A DNA stretch of 64,000 nt, taken from the NCBI RefSeq assembly GCF_000474215.1, contig NZ_BAUC01000022.1, positions 62,001-126,000 of the forward strand, given 5' to 3'. Below are positions 40,120 to 52,100 of this stretch, piece after piece (within the stretch, counting starts at the first letter, position 1; every line of letters begins with the position of its first letter). The position numbers were made by a program, and so were the translations under genes. The notes beneath the pieces were generated by a model, which had not been told where the DNA came from, searched no databases, and saw nothing but the letters and a program-made list of their open reading frames with translations. The stretch is from Edwardsiella hoshinae NBRC 105699 = ATCC 33379 (lineage in GTDB: Bacteria; Pseudomonadota; Gammaproteobacteria; Enterobacterales; Enterobacteriaceae).

Positions 40120-41330
40120 AGTCTTAACAATTCGCCGGAGACCTGCAATAACGATACTTTATTGATAGCATAAGATATTTTCATCTCGGATATCCTGCGT
40201 TGCAACGCAAAGTAATCAAACTGTGTATTCAGCATTTCATAGTAAGATGATTGTGAAATATTATATTCTCTTCGCTGACTGGCGAGGATCATCTCCGTCG
40301 TATTACGCTGTGCCTCCAGCCCGGCGATCTCTTTTGCTGTCGATTTTAACGTTAACTGTACTGATTTCATTCTGGCCAGCAATTCTTTATATTTAAAATC
40401 CATCTTACTCTTTAGCGCTTTATAGGAGAGCATACCGACGCCTGAGGCTATTTTTTTATCGAAATCAAATATGTTCATCGATAACTGCACACCCGCATAT
40501 GAATCTTTAGCGACGCGTTCGTTATTATCATATTTCTCCTCGGCTACCAGACTGACCTGTAAAAAAGAATCTTGTTGCTTGGCATTAAACTTAGCCGCAT
40601 CCGCCTGTTCACTCAAAATTTGATAATCTAAGTTATTATAGATATCTTTTTCGTTAGCACTATGCGCATTTATTTTACTCAAAATATTGTCCGGCAATTC
40701 AACATCAGCAGGAAAGTTAACGCCTGTGGACAGCTCAATATTCGCCTTAAGCAATTCTATTTCTTTGCTAATACTTTCAGACTCTGTTTTTATTTTTTGT
40801 ACGAGTAGGCGCGCTTGCTCCACATCACTAGTTTTAGCCACCCCAGAGGAATACCTAGCTTCGATTTGATTATACAGATCGGTAGCCGTCTGCTCTAACT
40901 TAGCGGCCTGTAAATTAAGATTGCTATAATATTTAATGCCTATTAAATTCTCAACGATGGATTTATATAAGCTCTCTTTCTCTCTTGATAAAGAGATCTC
41001 CGCAGCACGGATCTTACTATCTTTCTCCTTAAAACGCTCGATGATTGACGTGCTATAAATTAATGAGTTGGCGGTGATTTTATGGTCAAAAACTGCCCCT
41101 TTCGCATCATCGGTTTTATACTTGCTCTCAGCCGCAACCTTCGGTAAAAAGTATAGATTAGTTTGTTGTGCACGCAATAGTTCGGATTCCAACTCTAACG
41201 CCTTCGATTTAATAATGTCAGACTCCTGATACATATTATTGACAAAGGATGAATATTTATCTTCGCTTTGATTTGCGGCAGCCATTGAACTCCAGGCACA
41301 GAAAAAAACAACGAGAGCGTTAACCTTCAT
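40116..41330 (-). CDS. TolC-like outer-membrane secretion protein (SiiC-like)
   Basis: A 404-residue exported protein with a Sec signal (MKVNALVVFFCAWSSMAAA, cleavage about residue 19). The long alpha-helical pattern fits the outer-membrane efflux (OEP/TolC) family. Two related halves appear, with SSGVAKTSDVEQARLLVQ in the first, a typical TolC-family helix start. It should form the trimeric outer-membrane tunnel of this type I system. It overlaps the upstream gene by 11 bases. Confidence 0.88.
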   Translation of the reverse strand: MKVNALVVFFCAWSSMAAANQSEDKYSSFVNNMYQESDIIKSKALELESELLRAQQTNLYFLPKVAAESKYKTDDAKGAVFDHKITANSLIYSTSIIERFKEKDSKIRAAEISLSREKESLYKSIVENLIGIKYYSNLNLQAAKLEQTATDLYNQIEARYSSGVAKTSDVEQARLLVQKIKTESESISKEIELLKANIELSTGVNFPADVELPDNILSKINAHSANEKDIYNNLDYQILSEQADAAKFNAKQQDSFLQVSLVAEEKYDNNERVAKDSYAGVQLSMNIFDFDKKIASGVGMLSYKALKSKMDFKYKELLARMKSVQLTLKSTAKEIAGLEAQRNTTEMILASQRREYNISQSSYYEMLNTQFDYFALQRRISEMKISYAINKVSLLQVSGELLRL

Positions 41331-42459
41331 GTCCTAACACCTCTACTATTTTCTTTATTTTATTTTTAAATTCGTTCTGCTTTTGAATATAATTTTCTTG
41401 ATGAGTAATAATTGCGCTAAGTTTTTCCAACTTCGCCGCCTCCGTATCTTCTTTAAATTGATGGCTTTTTTGATATAAGGCGATCAATAAATTAATGTCG
41501 GCATTCAGCATGAGCAATTGGTCAAGATTCAGTTCTATTCTCTCATTACAGATCGTGCTATTCTGCGAAATCACATCCAATAACGTTGCCAGATGCTCCA
41601 AAGACTGATTCGTCATACGCGTACTTTCCGTCATTGTATTTAATGACAGAGCTACCTGGCTAACAGACTGGTTAACCTCGCGACCGTTCTCTGATAGCGT
41701 ACTCAAGGATGTTGCGACATGCTCAAACGCGTTATTGACTACGCCTAATAATTCCCGTTGAGTTGCAGAAAGTCGCAATACGGAATCATTAATCTCACGC
41801 AAACGCTCCGCCATGATGTGACTATTGTCAACTAACAACTCCGCCAGCTTACTATTTTCAGGCACATACACTAACTTGCTGGCAATATTGGTGTTAATCG
41901 TCTCCAGTGTCTCCATTCGGTATAGTAATGATTGCAATTCGGCATCAGAAGCCGTGGCTTTCTTGTCGTTTTTATTACTCGAGTTATCTGCTTCATAATA
42001 AAACTCCCAGAAATTCAAACTGACTAAGAGTAATACCGAAACGGACACGCCGATGATCGAGGTCAAGAAAGCAAACGCCATAGCACTCAAGGCGGAGGAG
42101 ATCGATGTAACCATTGCCCCTAATTTGCTGGTGATATCCCCCCCGTCGCCACCGAGAGAACCGGCAATCGCTGACACCATATCAGTGAGCCCGATGAATG
42201 TTCCAATCAACCCCAACGACACCGCGACTGACGCGGCCAGTTTCGTTTGTGTGGCTAATAATGCGTAATAGCGTCTTGACTTTAATTTAAAAACAAAATG
42301 TGACAAGAAGATAAATAATGGAAAAAAATATAAGAAAGCACAGGCGTAAGTTATCTGTGGGGCCAGTAACACAGCCTGGTTAACCACGTTTTTTACAGCG
42401 GCGAATAAAAAATAGCCGCTTATTGTCAATGCATAAAAAAGAATACCAAAATAATACAT
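41320..42459 (-). CDS. MotA/TolQ/ExbB-like proton channel subunit (SiiB-like)
   Basis: A 379-residue membrane protein with four hydrophobic segments: near residues 5-25, 35-58, 73-95 and 122-155. The third carries SVAVSLGLIGTFIGLTDMV and the fourth SSALSAMAFAFLTSIIGVSV, the signature layout of MotA/TolQ/ExbB. A long cytosolic helical tail (about residues 170-379) with repeated ATSLSTLSENGRE-like heptads follows, similar in concept to SiiB (larger, about 450). With the upstream gene it should form an ion-driven complex powering or controlling adhesin surface exposure. It overlaps the stop of the gene before it by one base. Confidence 0.88.
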   Translation of the reverse strand: MYYFGILFYALTISGYFLFAAVKNVVNQAVLLAPQITYACAFLYFFPLFIFLSHFVFKLKSRRYYALLATQTKLAASVAVSLGLIGTFIGLTDMVSAIAGSLGGDGGDITSKLGAMVTSISSALSAMAFAFLTSIIGVSVSVLLLVSLNFWEFYYEADNSSNKNDKKATASDAELQSLLYRMETLETINTNIASKLVYVPENSKLAELLVDNSHIMAERLREINDSVLRLSATQRELLGVVNNAFEHVATSLSTLSENGREVNQSVSQVALSLNTMTESTRMTNQSLEHLATLLDVISQNSTICNERIELNLDQLLMLNADINLLIALYQKSHQFKEDTEAAKLEKLSAIITHQENYIQKQNEFKNKIKKIVEVLGHEG

Positions 42460-42908
42460 TAGTCAAATCCCCAGTAAATACACGATGTGCTTTTATCACA
42501 TAGAGAGATATCTCCTACTTTAAACATCACCTCTATATTCGAAGGTAGCTTAAGATCTGCGTAAGTCTTTAATAAGTTGTAAGTGTTTTTCTCTCTAAAA
42601 CTTTTAACCGAACTTGCCACTGCGCCATACAAGACAATTTTTTTCTTGCCAGAATCAATAAAATGCTTCCTCAACTGGTATAGATCTGTCGCCGACAACG
42701 AAACCACCGCTTCATAGTGGATGGTCTTCTTATCGAATTCCACATACGAGTCTCTGATTTTAAATGCGCCGCCATCTGACTCCACCAGTAAATCAGAGCT
42801 GGATAACATAAAAACACTGGATACTAAAATTAAAATACAGAGCGCACCGCTTAGCCCATCGACCATGGGGGCGAGCTCTTCATTGTCAGCATTGATCTCA
42901 TCGTCCAT
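42459..42908 (-). CDS. MotB/ExbD-like ion-channel subunit (SiiA-like)
   Basis: A 149-residue bitopic protein and the first gene of the operon. The short cytosolic start is followed by one transmembrane segment MVDGLSGALCILILVSSVFM whose aspartate (Asp17) occupies the position of the proton-binding Asp in MotB, ExbD and SiiA. The remaining 110 residues are periplasmic and end with two cysteines (SLCDKSTSCIYWGFD). There is no clear peptidoglycan-binding motif. ATG at 42908 has an AAAGG ribosome site. It is followed with overlap by the MotA-like gene. The Asp-in-TM reading is direct; the function is inferred. Confidence 0.85.
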   Translation of the reverse strand: MDDEINADNEELAPMVDGLSGALCILILVSSVFMLSSSDLLVESDGGAFKIRDSYVEFDKKTIHYEAVVSLSATDLYQLRKHFIDSGKKKIVLYGAVASSVKSFREKNTYNLLKTYADLKLPSNIEVMFKVGDISLCDKSTSCIYWGFD

Positions 42909-43138
42909 TTTTGCCTTTAATTACAATAGCTAAATTACGCCCACATTGCTATGCTGATTATATGTTTCTCACCTCATTTATCCGTTATAATAATCAGCCC
43001 AACAACTTAAAATTTAGGCTCAAATTCGCCTCGGTTTATTTATTCTACCTTGGTTGGCTTGTAGAGTCGTAGCTTGATGAAGTCTATTGTTTGATTTCTA
43101 TCTTCAAGAGAAATAACATAGCTTATAGGACACCTGCG
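42909..43138. promoter_or_regulatory. Divergent promoter region of operon and adhesin
   Basis: A 230-base AT-rich gap separates the secretion operon (minus) from the adhesin (plus). On the plus strand TATAAT lies at 42986-42991 with only a weak -35 at 17 bp (TGTTTC). No -10 is assigned for the minus strand. Both units should be controlled here, probably by the AraC-type regulator and H-NS-type silencing, but no operator is proven. Confidence 0.5.
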
Positions 43139-46100
43139 ATGAGCACAACCAACAACACCAGCCCCAATAATGCATCAGACTCAACAACCAGAGAAATACT
43201 TAACGATATAAAATCGTATAAAGTGAGTGGGTTTGATCTTATTGTTACCACCAGTGATGGCACGACCACCACATTAAAAGATGGTTTGACCAATCTTGTG
43301 CTGGGTAAAGTTGAACTGCGTAACACCGCAGGACAAACCATCAGCCAAGACGCCATCATTTCAACCATCCAGAGCCAGCAACTGGGGTTAGATACCGTCT
43401 ATCTGCGCGACAAATTAGAAGGCATGACCTCTGACGACGCCCCAGACGATAATAAGAATGAACCGCAAGAAATTTCCCCCGAACAAGATGAAGTATTAAA
43501 GGCTGATTTGCAGAAAAAAATTGAAGAGTATAAAGAATTAATAAAAAAACAAGAGCAGTTGGTAAAACAGCAAGAGAATGAGAGATTAAAAGAAATCAAT
43601 GAATCCGCTGATAAAAAAGAGGTCGTTGATAAACAAGTCACGCGTGAATTATCTAAACAGTTAAAACCCAACGAAATTGAAGTCCCCGATGCGAGTGCTT
43701 CCGTGCCCACACCGCAGGCACCGCCGGTCTCAAGTTCGTCATCAAGCGATAGTTCGTCAGGACAACCAGAAGAGATTATCGCGCCCCCCAAACAAGATCC
43801 TCTACTCTTCATCGACGGAAAGCTGGATGAAAAATCCGACTCTGGCCGAGTTGGGGACAATCTGACTAACGTCAATACCCCTACATTTATCGGCCGTGCC
43901 ACGCCGGGTACCACGGCTAGCCTGACGATTAACGCGGTGAGCTATCCTTTAACCATTGATCAGGATGGTAATTGGCTGCAACAGGTTACCCCAGCATTAC
44001 CCGATGGGAACCATGAAGTCACGTTTACCATCACGAACAGGGCGGGAGAAAGCGTCACCACCACCACTCATGTGACTATCGATACTCAACTGACTGGGCT
44101 TAGCGCAGATCTTGATGCGGCAACCGACTCCGGTGTACTTGGCGATACCATCACTAATAATCCCAAGCCGATTATTAGTGGGACATCCGAGCCGGATTCA
44201 GTCATTACCGTCACAATTAACGCGATGACACTCACTACCGTTGCCGACAAAGAGGGCAACTGGTTCGTCTCGCCGGGAACCAATCTTAATGATGGCACAT
44301 ATGATTATGTGGTGACGGCCAGTGACGAAGCGGGTAATACGGCGACGGTTAATAAAACATTCACGATTGATGCCAGCGCCCCAGACGCGACATTTACCTT
44401 ATCTGCCGCCTCAGACTCAGGCATGCAGGGTGACTTTCTCACCAACAACACGCAGCCCACATTGACGGGGAAAACCGAGCCGGGCGCCAACGTGACGCTC
44501 ACATTAAATAGCAAGGTCTACCAGATAACCGCCGATCAACAGGGCGTTTGGGCGTTGACGGTCTCGCCGCCATTGGCGGATGGCAGCCATAACTTCACGA
44601 TTAAAGTCGATGACATCGCCGGCAATAGCGCATCTAAATCGGGTTATCTCATCATCGATACGCAACTGCCAACCGTTACCGCCGCCCTCTCGGCAGCAAC
44701 CGACTCGGGTGATAGCGATACGGATAACATTACCAATGATCCCCATCCTGTCTTAACCGGAAGTACGAAGCCCTTTTCCGTTGTGACGATTACGATTGCG
44801 GGTAATCATTACTCCGTGCAAGCCGATGATAGTGGCGCCTGGTCATGGCAAATTCCTGACGACCTGGTATTGGGTGACGGTAGCCATAATTACGCCTTAT
44901 CGGTAACCGATGTGGCAGGCAACGCATCGGCGACGCCATTCACAGGCGCGTTCACCCTGGTGACAACCCCGCCGTCCGCCCCCAGTGTCAACCTCGACCT
45001 CAGCAGCAACTCCGGTGATCCTACCGATACGATCACCAACGTAAAAACACCGACGCTGACGGGAACTTCAGATCCATATACCGATGTATTCGTGGCGATC
45101 AATGGCCAAACTTACGCCGTGAAAGCCGATGACCAGGGGCAATGGCAGCTCACGCTGAGTAGTCCATTGCCCGATGGCGACTACCCTGTCTCGGTCACCG
45201 CTAAAGACATTGCCGGTAATCTCAGCCAAGTCAGCGGCAATATGACACTGGTTATCGATACCAGCGTTCCCGAGGTGAGCGCGAGCTTGTTAACCGCCGA
45301 TGATACCGGTCGCGCGGACAATGATGGCATCACCAACGTGACGCGTCCCCGTTTCCATGGGAGCGCCACCCCGAATACCACGGTTATCTTTACCATCGAT
45401 AATACCGATCATCGCGTCAGCGTCGGTGCGGATGGGCAATGGAGTTTGACGCTGCCTAATGCATTGGCCGATGAGACCTATGTCTACTCCGTCAAGGTTG
45501 AGAACGCGGCCGGCACAAGCTCGACCATTACCGGCTCGCTGACCATTGATACCACCTTGCCCTCATCTGCGGCAGGTTTAAATACCGCCTCTGATAGCGG
45601 GCAATCATCGGTGGATGGGATTACTAATGTGACCCGGCCGACCCTCACCGGTACCAGCGAGCCGGGCTCGACCATTGTCGTCACATTTCAAGGCACTAAC
45701 CACAACCTGAATAGTGACGCGGATGGCGTGTGGAGCCTTACGCTGCCGACCTCACTTGCCCAGGGCGATTATACTTATACCGTCACCGCCACCGATCAGG
45801 CGGGCAATACCTCAACCAGCCAGCATCAATTTACGGTTGATACGGTCTCTCAATTGAATGGCGGCCTCGATTTATCCAGCGTGATGGAAGGCACCACCGG
45901 TGGCAACGTCACCAACCTGGTTCGGCCGACGCTCAGCGGCATGGCAGAGCCAGGGAGCATCGTCAAAGTTGAAATTCATAATGCCGTTTATACCGCCTCC
46001 GTCAATGACGACGGCAGATGGTCGCTCGAATTACCCAGAGATGCCAGCGCCGGTATTAACCCGTATACCGTCACGGCTGAAGATGTTGCCGGAAATAAAA

Positions 46101-49100
46101 CCACCATTAGCGGCAACTTTACTTACATCTCGTCGGGCGCTACGCCTCCCAAAGTTTCGGTTCAGTTAGACACGGCCAGTGACTCCGGCACCCAAGGCGA
46201 CAGTATCACCAACATCAACACCCCCACGTTTATTGGTCGAGCCACCCCCGGCACGACCATTCTGCTGACCATCGCAGGCAACAGCTACACCACAACGGCG
46301 GCGGCGAATGATGGCGCCTGGTCTATCCGGGTTGACCGTCCGTTACCGGAAGGATTAAATACTTATGAGGTTATCGCCACCGATGAGTCATCAAGTTTGT
46401 CCACCGCGGTCAACAATAACGTGTTTATTGATACCCTCCCGCCAGTCACCACGGTCGAACTCACCGATGCCACGGATAGCGGCATCAAAGGGGATATGAT
46501 CACCCAGACAGTGCGGCCAGTTTTTCGCGGCAACACCGAGCCCGGCGCCACCGTCTTCTTGCGCATCGATGGGCAAAATCACACCGTCACCGCCGACGCC
46601 AACGGTAACTGGTCAATCCAAGCGCCGACGTGGGGTCTGCCCCCGAACTACACCGCAGATTACCGCATCCAAGTCACCGATCAGGCGGGTAATAGCACTA
46701 CGACGACCGGTAGGCTCACCACCGACAATACGGCGCCGACATTAACGCCGGCCGAGTTAGACGGCGCGAGTGATACCGGCGATAGGGATCGGTACGACAC
46801 CAACCAACTGACTCCGACGATCACCGGGCGAGCCGAGCCAGGCACGCGCCTCATCATCCGGATTAACGGCCAGGATTACCGCATTACCGATGTCGCGGCC
46901 GACGGGACCTGGAAGTTTAAACTGCCTGCCGGCATCGTTGCCGATAACGGTAACTATCATACGGTGAACTTTACCGTCACCGCGACAGACGCGGCAGGGA
47001 ATGCCACCAGTAGGGCCGATCAAATCCATATCGCCAAACGCCAACTGACGATTACCAGCGGTCTTTCCGAGAATACGGATACGGACACCAAGGGAGATAA
47101 CCTCACCTCTGTGCATGCCCCGACCCTTACCGGAACCATTAGCGGTGGCCAGGCCGCCGATAACTTACGCGGGACGATCACCATTGCCGGCAAAACCTAC
47201 CCGCTGACGATTAACGCGGATGGAACCGAATGGTCTTTTCGCGTTCCAAGCAGCGCCCCGCTCACCTCGGGCGAGCATAACTATACCGTCACCTTTGTTG
47301 ATAAATTCGGTACCGAAACCTCACACACGGCTACGGTGACGATCAGTACGTTAGCCGGATACCTTTCCCCCGCGGATGATACGGGCACCGTCGGGGACAA
47401 TCTGACGCAAAATAGCGCCCCCACTCTGTCAGGGAAAGCCGCCATTGGTTCTACCCTGCGTATTGAGTTTAATGGCCAAACACACAGTATTCCGGTTACG
47501 CCAAACGGAACATGGACATTCAGGCTGCCGGGAGGGCCGTTCATCGATGGCGACTATACTTACAAACTGACGGAAATTACCCCGCAAGCCACCACAACAT
47601 TTAACGGCACGTTTAAAATCGACAATACCCCGCCAGACATCACGGCCGGCTTACGCGAGGCGGATCACACCCCTAATGATGCCAGCGCGTCGATCTACCC
47701 GAACCCCACGCTACAGGGCACGACCGAACCGAATCGTGAAGTCATTGTATTAATTAATAATAAACGATTTACTACCACATCCGATGAACAGGGTAACTGG
47801 TCCTTAGAGCTGAGAGGCGCCGAGCTCCAGACCGACCAGAGTTATGAGTATACCGTCATCGCCGCTGACGGCGCGGGTAACACGGGTCGACTGACAGGCA
47901 CGATTAGCAATGGTCACGCCCTGCCGCCGACAACCAACTTTGGCGCTCATCCAGATTATTTAGACGGCTCACCGAGCGTCAGTACCCCCAACACCGTGTT
48001 CTATAATTCGACGCCACCCGTGATCATCGGCCGTGGTAACCCGGGCGATACGGTCACCATCTATCGGCCCAATGCATCGTCTTACTCCACCGTCGTCAAT
48101 AATGATGGCCGCTGGCAGATCATGATGCCGGCCGATCTGTTCCCTGACACGACCCCCGAAGGGGGCTACTACTCCTATACCTTGAGTGTGACCAACGGCT
48201 ACGGACTGACCACCGAGTATCCGATCAGAATTACGCTTGACTCTATGCCGCCCCAGTTAAACGGCGGGTTGGATAGTAACAGCGATAGCGGTATTCAAGG
48301 GGATAGCCTCACCAATAACCCGCGGCCAACGCTGAGTGGCAGAACAGAAGCCGGCCTGAAAGTCAGCATCGTGATCGCGGGTAGCACCTATAGCGTTAAC
48401 GCGAATAGCGCCGGTGACTGGCGCTTTACCGTCCCGCGCGATCTGCGTGATGGGCCTTATGATTACACCATCACCACCGTTGACAAAGCCGGGAATACCG
48501 CTACTCCGGTATCGGGAACCATCACGGTCGATACCGCCAGCGTCGTGCTGACTGGCGGGCTGGATACCACCGCCGATCCGAACATTGCCGATGGTTGGAG
48601 TAGCACGAACAACCAGACATTAAAAGGAATGACATCGCCGGGCGCCACGGTCACCGTGACCATCAATGGCACGGTTCATGCTGCGACCGTTTCGGCAAAC
48701 GGTGAATGGAGCCTCAACCTCGCTAACCTGGCTAATGACAACTATTCTTATACTGTCACCGCCTCAAACCCGGCGGGGACCACATCGACGATTAACGGTC
48801 ATTTCACTATCGATAACACCCCGCCCACGACGACGGTCATGCTCAACACCGCTACGGATAGCGGAACCTTGGGCGACTTTATTACCAATGTCGACCGACC
48901 GGTCTTTATCGGACAGACCAAACCCGGCGCCACCGTCACGCTGACACTCAACGGTCAATCCTATACCGCGACGGCCGACCGTGAGGGTAACTGGCAAATA
49001 ACCCTCCCAACATCCCTGACCCATGGCGCGTACAGTTATACGGTGAACGTGACGGATTTGGCGCAAAATACCAGCGCCCCACAGCAAGGTAACCTGCACA

Positions 49101-52100
49101 TCTTCCAAAACAATACGCTAGCCCCCGTGACGAGCGTGAGTTTAGATGCTGATAGCGATAGCGGCACCGCCGGAGACGCGATCACCCATAACAAGACGCC
49201 AAATTTCTCAGGTACGGCCCCTGCCGGCATCACCGTCGTGCTTACGATTGGCGGGAGAAGCTACTCAACGGTCGCCGATAACCATGGGAACTGGAAACTC
49301 GCCATCACTAACCCGCTTAGCGATGGCACGCATAACTATACGGTTATCCTGAAAGATATTGCTGGTAACCAGTCTGCGCCGACGGCAGGGCAAGTCACCA
49401 TTGACAGCGTCAGCGCTCTGCGACTGAATGGGATAGACCCCGATACGGACTCTGGGACCCCAGGCGATAATATTACCGATAACCCAACCCCCACGTTAAT
49501 CGGCTCGGCAGAGCCGAACGCCGCGATCAGCTTAGCCATTAATGGTAATCGCTATAGCACCACTGCGGATGCGAATGGGCAGTGGTCGCTCCCCGTGACA
49601 GATACTTTAGCGGATGGCATTTACTCCTATACGGTAACGGCCACCGATATCGCGGGTAACACTAAATTAGTAACCTCTACCCTCACCATTGATACCACTC
49701 CGCCCAGCCAGTTAACCGGCGGCTTGGATAGCAGCAGTGAAACAGGTGCGCCAGGCAGCCAGATCTCCAACAACGCCAGGCCGACCTTTAGCGGAACCAC
49801 AGAAAGCGGGGCGACGGTCACCTTGAGTATCAGCGGGCGGGAGTTTACCGCGGTCGCAGGCGTTAATGGTGAGTGGACCCTCACATTGCCACCTATCATC
49901 GGCGTCTTAACGGATGGCAATCATCCCTATACCATTACGGTAAGGGATAGCAGCGGCAACCCAAGTGGTCTGACGCTAACCGGTGAAGTAACGATTCAGA
50001 CGACGCCCCCCTCTGCCAATGCGGGTCTCCAGGCCGGCAGCGACAGTGGTATCATTGGCGACCAAATCACCAACCAGGCGCATCCCATACTCTCCGGGCA
50101 GACCACGCCGGGCTCGACGATTGTCATGGTGTTTAACGACGTCACTTACCCCGTCTCGGTGAATGCCCTGGGATATTGGTCTTTCCAGATCCCCAACGCG
50201 CTGGCCGAGGGAGAGTATCGCTACCAGGTCATCGCGACGGATAACGCTGGCAACACAGCCTTGTATGACGGGCAGTTTACCGTGGATACCACGCCGCCCG
50301 CGACGCCGCCAACGGTCGAGTTGGGCGCGATGAGCGACAGCGGTGTCGTGGGGGATAATATCACCAACGTAAAAACCCCCACCTTTAGCGGAACGGCGGC
50401 GAGTAACACAACGGTTGTGTTGACCATCAATGGAATGAGCTACAGCACACTGGCGGGAGACGATGGTGCTTGGTCGATTACCTTACCGCTCAGCCAAGCC
50501 TTAACCGAGGGACTACACGATTATTCTGTCGTCGCCAAAGACGCGGCCGGCAATACATCGACGGCAACGATGGGATCCGTAACGATCATGACGACGCCCC
50601 CTGCTATGCCCAGCGGGGAGCTGAGTAGCGACACGGACACGGGGCCTGGTGATAACATCACCTCGATTACTGTGCCCAAGTTTATCGGTAAGGCGGATGC
50701 CAACACCACGGTCATCTTAACCATCAATAGTCGGGTTTATGAGATCCCGGTGGGTAATGATGGAGCCTGGAGCTTCACCTTGCCGTCAGAAGACGCGCTG
50801 CGTGATGGCACCTACACCTACACCCTTCAGAGTAAAGACGCGATCGGTAATCTATCAAGCGCCCTGACCGACACCATCACCATTGATACTACTCCGCCGT
50901 CGGCACCAAGCGCTGCATTGGCCGCCGAATACGACTCGGGCGTCACGGGGGATAACATCACCAATATCACCACCCCCAAATTCGTTGGACACACTGAGCC
51001 GGGTGCCACCGTTACGCTGACCATCAACAACAAGGATTATGCCTTTCCGGCTACGGCCGATGGTAGCTGGGCATTCACGTTGCCCGCCAGCGATGCCCTC
51101 TCGACGGGCACGTATTCCTATCAAGTTGCGGTAAAGGACAGCGCAGGCAACAGCTCCCCGTCCACCACAGGAACGATAACTATTGATACCACGCCGCCAG
51201 ACACGCCCCACGGGGGACTTGCGCTCGACACAGACAGCGGCACAACTGGTGATAATATCACCAGCACCCCACTGCCGACGTTCAGCGGAACGGCGACGCC
51301 CAATACGCTGGTGCTGTTGACGATTAACCATAAGGTTTATGAGATCACCGTGGACACCCAGGGAGCCTGGCGCTTCACCTTGCCTGCGGCGGATGCCCTG
51401 ACCGACCAACGATACACCTATACTCTCCAGGGTAAAGATGCCATCGGTAATACCTCCGCCATCCTTAACGGCGCTCTGACCATTGATACGCGCGCGCCCA
51501 GTACCACAGGGGGACTCGATCAGGCTTCGGATAGCGGCACCCTCGGCGATAGCCTAACCCATACCACGACCCCCACATTCAGTGGTAGCACGGAGGCCAA
51601 TGCCACCATCACGCTAACCCTCAATAGTCAGAGCTATAAGTTTCAGGCCAACGCGGCGGGAGCATGGTCATTCACGCTCCCATCCCAGGATGCACTGCCG
51701 GATGGGGCTTATCCCTACACGCTACAGGTTAGCGATGCGGCGGGGAATACCTCGTCCCCGCTGACGGGCTCTGTCACGATTGATAGTACGCCGCCCGCGC
51801 TCCCAAGCGTGGCGCTGGACGCATCGACCGACAGCGGTATCAGCGGCGATCAGATAACCAACCTGGCCGTGCCCAAGTTCGTGGGTATGACCGAGGCCGA
51901 CGCCACGATCCAACTCACCATCAATAGCCACACCTATGACATTCAGGCGCAGGCAAATGGCGCATGGGATTTCACCTTGCCCTCTGGCGTTTTAAGCGAT
52001 GGCATACATAAATATACGGTGCAGGCTATCGATAAGGCAGGGAACCGCTCCAAGATCGTAAAGCAGTGGATCACCATCGACACAACAGCGCCGATAATCC

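Noticed and set aside
46757-47116. Minus-strand frames inside the adhesin gene
   Set aside because: They are shadows of the repeated GC-rich coding sequence; many similar ones recur in phase with the Ig domains.
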